A stretch of 63,321 nt of DNA from Acanthamoeba sp. SK_2022b (taxonomy: Eukaryota > Discosea > Longamoebia > Acanthamoebidae): NCBI GenBank assembly GCA_027943245.1, contig JANDJZ010000084.1, forward strand, positions 1 to 63,321. The letters are read 5' to 3'. Both the position numbers and the translations under genes were made by a program. The notes under the pieces are model-generated. The model made no database searches. It saw nothing but the letters and a program-made list of their open reading frames with translations, and had not been told where the DNA came from. How positions within the stretch are numbered: position 1 is the stretch's first letter; each line of letters opens with the position of its first letter. Below, one piece after another: positions 23,152-33,426 of this stretch.

Positions 23152-24618
23152 GTGGCAATGCTAAGCCACCGTCATCACCAGGACGCGCCCGTAAGTGACA
23201 TCAGCGATGATACCTGTTGGTTGCTCGAAATGATGCCAACAGAGTTGCTTTGCCTGGTGCTCGACCAGCTCACCTCCAGCCACGGTCGCGACAGCGTGCA
23301 CGACCTGGCCGCGTGGTGCCTCACGTGCTCGACCTTCAACGCCCTCTGCAGCGAAGACCTGCGCTACCGTTGCGTCTGCTTCGCAGCCAGCCCCGTGCTG
23401 TTCGGCCTGGGCCTCTCCCCCGTCTTTGGCGGCGGTTTCGCTCCCGCGGAGGGGGCGGCGCCCGTTCTGCTCACATGGAAGTTGCGTGCGCAGCTGGCCA
23501 GACTGGCGCTGCCCAGCGGACGGCTGCTCGACAAGGGCACGGACATGCCGGGCATGTTCATGCACGACGAGAGCGCCAATCCGGAGCTCGTCGGCCGAGA
23601 GGTAGAGGTCGTGGATAGCGCCACTGGGCGCGTGCACACCAACGCCACGGGCGACATCAACAACCTCATTGCCGACCGGCCCTTCCTCAACACCAACCGC
23701 GCGGCCCTCCTTCAAGTCTATCCTCTCGACCATGACGCGCAGCCAAGCGACAACACGGAGGAAGAGCCCATGGCCGTGGTCGCTGATGCAAAACCTTTCT
23801 CCCTGGCTGGCGTAGTTCGCTGGGGTTCCGAAACCGACGGACGAACTGTTGCCGACGAAGAGCGTCAGTTCGCGCAGGAGAGGCGCAAGCGCGAGATTGT
23901 CGATGCGGTTTTGTTTGCGGGTGTGGACTACTTTGAGGTGACGGTGGTGCGCAACACGCAAGCAGTCAATCGTGCGTTGGGCGTTGCCATCTCGCAGTGG
24001 TTCGAAGCCATCTCTTTCGTCGGGTGGACCCAGGACTCGATCGCATATCACTCTGACGATGGCACGGTCAGACGGTCGGGAAGGATGTGGGAGGTAGGAG
24101 GTTCTCCTCCTGCTACGCGCCGCACACATGCTCTGAAATCTCATAGCAATCGCACGTGTGACCAGAGGTGGAAGCACCCGTTCGTCACCTTCACAACGGG
24201 CGACGTGGTGGGCTGCGGCGTAGACTGGGACGCGGGCGAGGTGTTCTTTATCCGCGTGGGCGCGCCCTCCGAGGCTTCGCCTAGCGGGAGCGTCGACGTC
24301 TTCACCAAGAAGCAGAACCTGGCCTGCATGCCGTGGTATCCCGCCATCGGTACACCTCCTCCGCTCGCTGTCACTCTCCCCTGGCATCGCTCTCAAATGG
24401 GAGAGGGGGACATGTCGTCTTGTGTGCCAGGGTCGGTGTGCAAGCACGACGTGATGCAGATCAACTCGGGCCAGGAGCCGTTCGTCTTCGACATCAAACA
24501 GTTTGTGGAGACAAGAAGAAGCAGGGCCGCAGCAGGCAGCACTCCCAGCGTGGATGACGTTTCGGCTCACCCAGCCGGCGTCCATGCGTTTGGCTTGCGT
24601 GATCCCGGCATGCTGTGA
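23152..24618 (+). CDS. F-box and SPRY domain protein
   Basis: The N-terminus has an F-box-like segment (about residues 26-70): EMMPTELLCLVLDQLTSS, LAAWCLTCSTFNALC, then DLRYRC. The C-terminal half is a SPRY domain: VDYFEVTVVR, NRALGVAISQWF, SIAYHSDDGTVRRSG, FTTGDVVGCGVDWDAGEVFF and PWYPAIG. Two short introns probably keep the frame open: about 24092-24167 (GTAGGA...CCAG) and about 24350-24430 (GTACAC...CCAG). The stretches between (GGSPPATRR..., TPPPLAVTL...) are then not protein. F-box proteins supply substrates to SCF ubiquitin ligases, with SPRY as the likely substrate reader. The organisation resembles amoebozoan F-box/SPRY expansions. A second ATG at 23158 could also be the start. Confidence 0.78.
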   Translation: MAMLSHRHHQDAPVSDISDDTCWLLEMMPTELLCLVLDQLTSSHGRDSVHDLAAWCLTCSTFNALCSEDLRYRCVCFAASPVLFGLGLSPVFGGGFAPAEGAAPVLLTWKLRAQLARLALPSGRLLDKGTDMPGMFMHDESANPELVGREVEVVDSATGRVHTNATGDINNLIADRPFLNTNRAALLQVYPLDHDAQPSDNTEEEPMAVVADAKPFSLAGVVRWGSETDGRTVADEERQFAQERRKREIVDAVLFAGVDYFEVTVVRNTQAVNRALGVAISQWFEAISFVGWTQDSIAYHSDDGTVRRSGRMWEVGGSPPATRRTHALKSHSNRTCDQRWKHPFVTFTTGDVVGCGVDWDAGEVFFIRVGAPSEASPSGSVDVFTKKQNLACMPWYPAIGTPPPLAVTLPWHRSQMGEGDMSSCVPGSVCKHDVMQINSGQEPFVFDIKQFVETRRSRAAAGSTPSVDDVSAHPAGVHAFGLRDPGML

Positions 24619-24826
24619 AACGGGGCAAGCGAAACGAAAGAAGAAGCTGTGTTTACGCTTTACGTTACCAAGTCACCTGGTTCTCCTCGTCGCTTCGCTT
24701 TGCTTCGCTCACATACACCGTCACCTCCCTTTTCGTCGTCGTCGTGCACGCGTGTGTTCGCGTCATCGACCCTCGGAGGTTCCTGCCTCTTCCGTTCGTA
24801 TTAACGGCTATGCTGTGCGTGCTATG

Positions 24827-26672
24827 TTAGGCCGAAGCGTGCGAGGCGTATTTGTAGGGCTGACCGTAATAGTCGTCATCGCTGAATGCCGAATCGTAGC
24901 CCGATCGCGTGCTGTTGTTCGACTTATTGTTGATGGAGTAGTAGAAGTCCACCCGCTCCTTACTTTCCCATTCGGAGTCGCCCACCTCGTCGTACAGCGA
25001 CGGCGACGCGCTGCTCGTGCTATGTATTTTGTTTCGTGCGCATGCGACAGACGCATGTGAGCTTTGGCCAAAGGAAGGGAAAGCTTGGCGACGTTCTTCA
25101 TACCTATGCCCGTAGAGAAAGTAGTGCTGAATAATGAAGATGGCGTCGAAGAAGAGGGAAATGAGCGCCAGCGCGAGTTTGGGGTAGTCCTTGAACGGAG
25201 ATGCGTCGCCTGTACGAGGGCGAAGCAGGGGAAGATGCGTCAGGCTCCGTAAGCGTGGATGACCACGCAGGGGGAGCATAACCTTTGTCGATGGCGATGA
25301 GTCCGTTCTGGAGGAAAGAGAGAAGGCCGCCGACCACATCCAGCAGCACTTGCCAAATGGACCAGCCCTCTGCCACATAAACCCGGTTGATAAGACAAGG
25401 AGGCCACCTCGGTGCCGAGCCTCGATGCCCACCAACCGTCGGGGAGGCAAGTCGGGAGTAAGCCACCACCCAAGCCCGAGAGAGTGTACCAGTCGATTGC
25501 ATTTTGTAGTTGATGTAGACCTGCGGCGAATACTTGATCACCGTTATGGCTGCCTTGACGTAGCCCAGACCCTGAATCCACCACAGCACTGGCAGCACGC
25601 CGCACGCGGTAGTGAGCAGGAGAGTAAGAGCGAGGAGAGGAATGGCGGAGCAGGGGCTGGAGTACTTTTGACCCACGGCGAAAAGACGAGGGCGCCCAGC
25701 ACCACCACGCCGATGGTGATGAATGTGGAGATGGCTATGCACACATACGATACCCGTTGGCTCCCTCGCTGCGGCGGATTGAGCCATCACCACGATCATC
25801 GCCACGATAATACTTATCAGCCTCCAGAATCAGCACGAAACGAATTGCACGAACGTATGCGCCAAACGCTGATCAATGGCAAATGAGCCGCGAGGAGAGT
25901 AGACAGGGCGACATACCTCATAGATGACGCACTGGAACATGGTCAGCAGCACCATTGCCACACCATGGAGCGCAAAGACTGAGAAGGAGGGAGCGAAATT
26001 TGAGAAAGAGTCATCACATGTGACGTCGGGAGAGGAGAGTGAGTTTACCGACGTCGTTGATTTGTACGGAGACTTCTTCGCCGTTGTTGGCTTCCCGGTA
26101 CTCCTCCTGGACGCGGCTGCTCCAAAACTCGGAACACTGCACACACACGCGCGCGCGCGCGCACACACACACACACGGCCCACACATCAGGACACCACCA
26201 ATAACAAGGTTGTCAGCCGTGCGCTGGCCGGAGGAGTGGCCGAATGCATCTCGTAGCTACCATGTAGATGCTATAACACGTGAAGCCCAGCAGGTTGTAG
26301 ACCACGAAGTCGAAGGAGAGCCCCACCACGCTGTATTCAGATAATTACCATCGCGCCCAACACGCAGCGTCACAACACATCTGCCGGCGGACCACAATAC
26401 TAAATAAAATAAAATAAAATAAATCATAAAACATTCCGTTATCGCCGAAAGGGCGAAGGAAAACGGGAAAGAACGAAAGAAGGGACTTGATGGGCACTGA
26501 CCTCTTTCGGCTCCAGTTGCGGTAGATCTGCGGATAGAAGCTCACCGACCAGGCCACAAAATAGACTGAACACAAAGTCGAGCACGCCGGTGAGGTTCAA
26601 CGTATACCCTGATGATCTTTGTTGTTACGTACCCCAGCCACACACGTCCGAGAGGATGCTGAGCGTGGTCAT
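24827..26672 (-). CDS. CTNS: Cystinosin-type lysosomal cystine/proton symporter
   Basis: Start ATG at 26672 (MTTLSILSDVCGWG), then VYFVAWSVSFYPQIYRNWSR, carrying the first PQ loop. Further exons hold FALHGVAMVLLTMFQCVIYE, CIAISTFITIGVVV, VKAAITVIKYSPQVYINYK with the second PQ loop, GWSIWQVLLDVVGGLLSFLQ and LFFDAIFIIQHYFLYGHR. Seven helices with two PQ loops define cystinosins, which export cystine from lysosomes with protons. The N-terminal lumenal glycosylated domain of animal cystinosin is missing, so the protein is short, like plant homologues. The C-tail is Ser/Asp/Tyr-rich and contains YYSI, a possible YxxPhi sorting signal. The CDS ends TAG at 24827 (minus strand). Confidence 0.9.
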
Positions 26673-26869
26673 GGCGGCCACCAGCTCAGTGAGCAAGAAG
26701 TCTTAAAAGAAGAAAAATAAACGTTGTGGTCGTTTGCTGCCAGAAACTCGCCGCCGTAAGCAACATTAATTATGTTATCAATTAGCCAAGTGTACGTGTC
26801 ACGCCACCTTAAGAGGTATCTATCAAAAAGATCACGGTTCTTGTGTTGTTGGCGCGCAAAAACACGAAA

Positions 26870-27295
26870 ATGGGAGATAGGGTGCCTTCTGAATTCCTGG
26901 TGGCCAAGAGGTGGGACTTCTGCAGGGATTCCATACTGCGATCAAGTGGCTACGGAGCCCTCTTCGGTTCCCTTTCACTCTTTCTCTTCGGTATTGCCCC
27001 CCCCCCCCAAAGCAATCCTTGATTAGGCTTTCGATCAAGCACTTAGTTGCGCATATAGTGAGCCCTAACTGTGGAGTTCTGCCATCCCAATTACCTGACA
27101 TAATTATCGGCAATTCGTGAAGGCAAGCGGTGGATGCGGCTGTTCGGTATCGGCGCGGGTGCGGGTGCTGGTTTTGGGCTGGGCGTGTCCGAGTGCCGGG
27201 CCTCCTTCAACCGCGCGACTCGCTTCGACCCTGACCGCATCCTGGTGGTGCCCCACGGCACCAAGGTGCACGACGATGGCACTCCCAAGCACTAG
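26870..27295 (+). CDS. MIC10: MICOS subunit Mic10
   Basis: Two exons, 26870-26990 and 27123-27295, give 97 residues with a GTATTG...AAG intron. Segment one, AKRWDFCRDSILRSSGYGA with LFGSLSLFLFG, matches the first Mic10 helix (KWDRC...GxGFGxG). Segment two, WMRLFGIGAGAGAGFGLGVS, holds the second helix with the glycine-repeat motif needed for oligomerisation; ECRASFNR follows, like the family's NCQxxF. Mic10 bends the inner mitochondrial membrane at crista junctions. The length is typical. The glycine motif in helix 1 is weaker than usual. The gene is divergent from cystinosin, with a 197-bp gap. Confidence 0.86.
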
Positions 27296-27508
27296 TAGTG
27301 ACACGAACCACAGCAGTGGAAAGGGGCCGGTTGGAGCCCATCATGAAGTTTGCTCGTCCGCGGACCCTCGTCCCCCACTCATCACTCGCCTCGACAGGGG
27401 CGCCCGTGGGCTGCGCTCGCACACAACAATCGAGGTCTTGGACAGACGGGATCATCGTTTTATGTGCGACGAAGAGGAGGGGAGCGGGGAAGGACGGAGG
27501 AGGGCGCC

Positions 27509-28564
27509 TCAGAGTGTGTTGAGGCGAGAGAAGGTGTTGTCCGTCGTGTTCGTGCTCGACTGGAGCAGCTCGTCGGTCACCCTATCGCACGCCTTGTCAA
27601 CGAGCACCCTCTCCGTATCGCTCGGCACGTTCCTCATCCAGATGTCGTTGAAGTTTTTCAGGTACCTGTCGAGAGAGAGAGAGAGAGAGAGTGGAAAGCG
27701 CGCGCGTGAGACAGTCATGAGTCTGCCAGGCACAGAACGCAGCATCACACGGTGTGGCTGTCCCGTACCTCGGGTCGATGGCCTGCACCATGGTGGGCAC
27801 GAACACCTCCTCGTGCGACACGGGCTTGATGCCGATGGCCACCCTGTTCAGCCTCTGTTTGTCCACAGGCACCATGTGGGGCAGTGGTAAGCCTTGAGGC
27901 TTTCTGGCGAGGCAAGCGACGCTGTATCAACGCACCTCGGTATCAAACATGTTGATGATGGACTGCACCGCCACGTTAGGCGCGCTGCGTAAGCACAAAC
28001 AATGGACGTGTCAGCGCTCGTTCAAAGAAGGGGGCGCACGTTGGTGAGTGGGTGGGGGCGTACTCGAGCGCGCCTGTTCTGTATCGGAACTCACCGCACG
28101 GCACGTTGGCATCGTAGTGAAGGATGGTGACGTCGTCAATGGTGAGGTCCATTGCCTCAGTGGCCATAGCTAGCGCCTTGCCCATGTCTGATGGTGCGTG
28201 GCAACCCGTGCAGAAGTACAAGGCCGAGTGATTGTGGTGAGGAGGACAAGGTGTCGTTGCTGTCTGGACAGTGGCGAAGACACGCGAGCGGAGACAGGAC
28301 GTACCCTTCTGCTGGTAGGTCTTAGGCTTAATGAGAGCTATGCCGGTCTTGGAGGCGAGTGCGTCGCTGCAGATGTTAGGGATAAAATCCCACACCAGCG
28401 AGTACCTCTGCATAAATCCGGAAGACGTAATGCATTTAAATTCAGCAAAAAGTGGGACAATGGCGGACAGTGAAAGAGGGCATTACCTGGGCATATCGCT
28501 CAAGGGCATGAATACCTACACTTTCACGCGAGAGTGGAAAGTACCAGTTGCCCAGGCCCACGAT
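27509..28564 (-). CDS. Peptidyl-tRNA hydrolase-fold protein lacking catalytic residues
   Basis: The first clear exon starts at 28564: IVGLGNWYFPLSRESVGIHA, aligning with the Pth VGLGNPG...TRHNVGF block. Next exon KTGIALIKPKTYQQKG matches the LLKPxTFMNLSG block. Then VTILHYDANVPCGEFRYRTG matches the HDDLDLPxG block, and APNVAVQSIINMF, through LNRVAIGIKP, the GHNGLKSI...RLRIGIGRP block. The catalytic His (RHN) is Glu here, the Asp of HDD is Tyr, and the Asn of MNLSG is Gln. Bacterial-type Pth recycles peptidyl-tRNA; this copy probably cannot. A C-terminal 90-residue part (SDTERVLVDKACDRVTDELL) resembles a Pth tail. No convincing exon with a start codon lies upstream, where a repeat island begins, so the 5' end is missing or unresolved. 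CDS ends TGA at 27509. Confidence 0.68.
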
Positions 28565-28599
28565 CTGCACAATTAATTGTAAATGATAAAAACAAAAGC

Positions 28600-31060
28600 A
28601 GGAATTAGCGGGTGCCAAACGATTTTAGAGACATTGATGCAGCCTCCAGACCGGAGCACAAAACATAGGGCGCCAACACTTGCTGGGAGAGTTTGAAGGG
28701 GCAAGATGGCCCCGGAAGGCACATCATATTTGCTTTATGATGGTGCCTTCCGGAGGCTCATCTGGGGGAGGTACGAGGTGGTTGACGCCGGCGTAGGGAC
28801 GTTTCCATATTCCCAGGGACCTCTTCATCTTGCTTGTTTGTTCCAATCAACTGTTTTGTTTATTTGTTGCGAACTTCTTTGTAACGAGTTTTGAATTCCT
28901 TAACCCGACCAGGCGCAGTGCTGGCCCAACACCAACTCCACCAAGCTGGCTCCCACTACACTTTATAATGTATCCAGGAAGATACCAACAGACATAGCAA
29001 TCATTGGAATCACTTTGCTGAAGAACTCCTCCCATTGGATGAGCTTTGTCATGCAGGTTATTTCACACCCAGGCAAGCCCAGCTATTTCACTCGGGCACT
29101 CCAATTAAAATGGAGTAAGCTATGATTAACATGTGGGTAGCTAGATCATGCAGGAGTGACCTCAGCATGCCATTTGACTTTCCAACTCAAGATCTTACAG
29201 TACAGATCTCATTTAATGCTTACTATTTGCACAGGAATAGCTGGAATGGCAGCAGGTACAATTTTTCTGTTGTATATGCCATCACATACACAGCCATAAA
29301 GCCATCTTATATGCACTAAGAATATATGTATACATATGAATTTTGATTGTGTACATGGCATTTTACATTGTGTATGTGTACATAACACAATAGTGACCCT
29401 AAACCAAAGTTAAGTTTTCTAGACTTAGACTAATAATAAAAGTGGTGCTCCTACTATGTGTACATAAAAATCTTACACAATGGCTCTGCACTTTCTTCAT
29501 CTCCTTCACCGCTTGATGCTGCACTGTCATGCATGGGCAGGTGAGAGCTGCTTTATTGATGGCATGGCATCTAGGTTTTGCCAGTGTACCTCCTTCACCA
29601 CACACACTTGCTTGCAACATAGTGTCCACATGTGCAGTGTTCATGCAGCTCCTCTTCACCACATCACAACCTGCCATCTGGTCCTGTACAGAGCATGTGG
29701 TGCTGATGGCCTTCTGGGGGTTTAAATGAGAGGTCAAAAATGACTGGCGTTTTTTTGTGCACTCATTTCCAGGAATGCAGTGCTATCTGGTGAATGCTGG
29801 TTAACCAGCTTTATACCAAGTAACAATTGTAATTTTAAGTTTACAATATTTTAGGTAGGGTAATTGTTTGTTATGTGCTATAAAATGGATTTTAATCAGG
29901 TACTAAAAGTCAATGGAGAGGTGCAAAAAATGGAGGGTCGTTTTTTGTTAAATTTACAGATGGGCTTACAAAACCAGCTGGGGTAGGCATCGCTGTTGTC
30001 ATTCAGATGTTGGGGAGGTGGTTTGGTTTTGTGACACCAAGACAAAAAAGGAAGGGAGAGAAACCCCTGTATGGCCCTACCTCCTGAAACTGGGAACTTC
30101 CAGGCTGCAAAATTCTATCATTGCATTGGTGTTTGCCCATGCAAAGCCAATGTCCACCAATCATTGCTGATGGGTGGAGTAGCTGGCACATCAAAAATAG
30201 GACAGGACTGCACAGGAACATTAATGGTAAAATGCACTTGCCTTGGGGTTGAGTTTAATTCATTGTCTGGTCAGTCCCACCAAATTCCTTGCAATCACTT
30301 GATGATATTCTTGGGTGCTTCATCCAGTCATGACAGCGGCCATCAGCATTTAACCATCATCAAGGGTTATCAGATGCACCATGTCAAATCATACTGAGCC
30401 ACCCAGTGGATGCTGTGTAAAGTCAACACATCCTTTTGCATGTATTCCTGAACTATGCTGATGGGTCTTAATGCTGCACTATCATGCATGTGCAGGTGGT
30501 GTGTTTGCAACTGCCTCATTGCCTGCATCCTGCTGATGACGTTGCACAAAGGTTTTGCTTCAGCACACATGCTTGCTTGCCACCATTGTGCCACACATAT
30601 AACCTGCCAGGCTAGGTGGGTGACAAGGTGGTGGCTGGGCAGGAACCAGTGGGCGATCAGGTGGTGTCCAGGAAGTGTACAGTCAGCAGCCAGGTGTTGA
30701 CTGGGTGGTAACCTGCAGGCAGCCAGGTGGTGGCAAGTGGGTGCCCAGGCAGTGGCAGTGACTGGTGGTGACTGGCACCAGTGACACTACTTGCCACAAA
30801 CTGTTCTGGGAGGCAAAGCCTTCCAAATTTGAAAGCCACAAGAGTGTGTTGGTAGACCGCCACAGGTGGATTAACATGTGAACAGTAAATGCTCCACCAA
30901 GATCAAAAATCCTCTTTGATCTGATCCAATTGTATTTTTTACTTGATTGGGTGCCAAGGGTGGTGCGCCAATCATGCTCAGTAAAAGATGAGCTCATGGC
31001 CTAGTGCCTTCGTGCCATCATTGCCGTGCTGTGATATCCTCATGTACTATTACGCCCAAC
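28600..31060. repeat. Repeat island, no gene recognised
   Basis: AT-richer than flanking genes, with no GC-rich exons. It shares pieces with the island at 47.4-51.2 kb: 30281-30391 resembles 48606-48708, 29015-29085 resembles 48915-48988, and 29724-29756 resembles the reverse complement of about 49754-49786. Sequence at 29510-29650 is loosely repeated at 30465-30610. About 30610-30790 is rich in GGTGG-type units. No intact transposase is visible. Confidence 0.75.
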
Positions 31061-31072
31061 AAGCAAGCAGAC

Positions 31073-33057
31073 CTATACGACATTGAGCTCGACGATGGGC
31101 CTGTTCTCAAGCAGGCGCTCGAAGTGGAACACGGAGAGATCCAGCGTCTGGTAGCATCCCTCCAGCATCAGCTCCGCCACAGCCCGGCCCACCGCAGGAG
31201 ACTGTTGTGTTCACATCGCCAGCGTCACCGACAGGGAAAGAGATCTCGAGTGACCGAGCAGACGTGCTTACCTGTTGCAGGCCGTGTCCCGAGAATCCGT
31301 TGGCGTGATAGTAGTTGCCCACCGAAGGGTGACAACCAAGAATCGCGTTCTGGTCGAATGTGTTGTAGTCATAGTGTCCAGCCCAGTGACCCACCACTGG
31401 TAAACGGTCCAACGCATACCACACTTCACAGTGAGCCACGCATTCGCTTGGGGCCATGAATTGGAATGCTCTAACCTTTGACTGCCTCGAAGGCCGGCAA
31501 GCGATGAGCAAGCACGGGCCATATCATCTCCTCGAAGAGCGAATGGTCGACCTCAAAGTCCCCGTGGGCATCAGGATCAACTGACGGCGAGACACCGGCA
31601 ATGAACCTGATTGGCCGCCGGGCGTTGCACACGAGTGAGAAAGGCGACTTGGTGGGGAACAAAATTGTGTGGAGACTCTGTGAGGGGAGGGAAGCATGCC
31701 CGCTGCCCTCTGGCCGCCAGTAGACGCCTGTGGGGTCGATAATCAGCGGCATCTTGGCCTTGTTGACTGTCTCGTCGCGGCACCGCAGCACGAAAACGCA
31801 TCTGTTCCACGGAAAGCTGGAGTGAATTACAGTCCAAAGAGGCGATGTGTGGGTGTGTCTGTGTACCGTTTCCTCGGCTCGACTGGCAGCGTGAGTCCCA
31901 TCATGTGTGACAGCTTCGCCGCCTGAGCGTGTGGTGTGGTGAGGCAACTCAGGGCAAGTAAGATAACGCAAAGCAACGCGGCGTTGGCCGCTCACCTGAG
32001 GTCCCATGGCGTTGACCAAATGCGTGCAAGAAAGCTGTAGGGCGGCGCCGTCGGCAGCCCTGACGTGCACCTGGGACACGCGCTGTTTGGCCATGACGTC
32101 GCCCTCCACCACGGTTCCGACCACCTCGCCGTGGGCAAAGACTACGCCCAGCGAGGTGGCCTTGCGCTTGAACCCCTGAAGCAGCGTCGCGGGATCAAAC
32201 CAGCCTTCCCCGCTCGCGCCAAAGCAGCCGCCCGAGAGGTCCTGATGATCAATGGGTGAGCAAAGTTAAGCTGTTGTGGCCCTCCACACACACAAGGGAC
32301 GCCCGAGCCATCACAGACACGCAAACGAGGCAGCGAGACGGTACGTCGGTGTGGAGGTAGGGGAACTGAGCCTTGATCTCGCTTGGACTGCCGAGGAGTC
32401 TGATGTCAGAACCCAGATCGCGCTGCAGCTTGTGGTTGGCCTCGAGCACCGATCGACCCTGCGGGGTGGCCAGGAAGAGATATCCGTTTTCCTTGAACTG
32501 CACGTCCACCGTCGCAGCTCGTCCTTCTTGCTTCTGCTGCTGCGCAAGACCAGTCTCGTCTTCGTCTACCGAGAGCAGGTGGTCCGCATTGCGCAAAAAC
32601 TCAGTGCCGTACCTAGGTGAGGCGTGTGAGTCGCGAGTAGGGGGGAGAAAAGGGGATGGGGCTTGTACTGGCCGATGAGGATGTTCTCAGGAGTGGAGAA
32701 CTGGTGGCGAATGGACGACGCCGACAGGGTGCTGCTCGCGAACCGATAGGTCGGGTCCCGCTCGATAACCGTCACCGACCACTCCCCAAGGTTGCCGCTG
32801 CCGCCGAGCTCCCGTGACGAGACAAGCTTGTGGCCGCGCGACCGAAGCGTGCGGGCCACAAAGTAGGCCACCGAGCTCCCCACCACGCCCCCGCCTGCAA
32901 TAACTATGGATCCCCCTCCTTGCGTGGGCCTGGCGGCTGTGGATAGAGGGCGCCAGGGGCCAGGCGCTGACAGGGCGCCGGTTCGCCGCGGAGTGCCCGA
33001 GCAGGCGAGTTGCGGAGACAGCAGCCGGGACTGTGCGTGGGGCTGCCACCGCTTCAT
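31073..33057 (-). CDS. FOXRED1: FOXRED1-like FAD-dependent oxidoreductase (complex I assembly)
   Basis: The N-terminus, starting MKRWQPHAQSRLLSPQL, is rich in Arg, Ser and Ala with no acids for about 45 residues, a good mitochondrial presequence. The FAD Rossmann motif follows: SIVIAGGGVVGSSVAYFVA. Later exons give ASSIRHQFSTPENI, GTEFLRNADHLL, YLFLATPQGRSVLEANH, YWRPEGSG, and at the end HYDYNTFDQNAILG, NGFSGHGLQQSPAVGRAVAE and LDLSVFHFERL. This order is that of FOXRED1, a DAO-superfamily flavoprotein required for complex I assembly. Seven or so introns, all GT-AG. The stop is at 31073. It is transcribed parallel to the PP2A gene. Confidence 0.92.
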
Positions 33058-33426
33058 GGCCGGAGAGTCTCCCTAAAGGTCTTTCCCGTTTTCCTGGGTT
33101 ATTGGATTTAGCTTTAGTTTTCTTTGTTCTCCCTTTTAAATGCCGTTTTAAACTTTTTGTTTTGTTTTTATCATTTTATGAAATGCCTAATGTCACACTT
33201 TTATTTTGTTTTGTTTTGTTTAAGCTTTGTTCGTTGTATGGAAACAATATCACCTCACCCGGTGCTCCAGTTCTCCATCATCGCCCTCCACGTTCGTTGC
33301 GAGACCTCCTTCAACACTACTCGCCGCACGCTCGTCACTCCTCCGTTTTGGTCTTTTTTTCTGATAGTTTTTGGCGTGGCTTGTCGACGGTCGCAAGCCG
33401 GGAAGAGCGAGTTGCGAGTTGGTGGC
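33058..33426. other. Intergenic, T-rich
   Basis: About 370 bases upstream of FOXRED1 and downstream of the PP2A stop. T-rich on the plus strand (about 33095-33240). No coding signal. Confidence 0.5.

Noticed and set aside
23161..24585. 474-codon minus-strand frame opposite the F-box/SPRY gene
   Set aside because: It is the mirror of the real gene: high GC keeps the opposite frame open, and its product is His/Arg/Val-rich with no domain.
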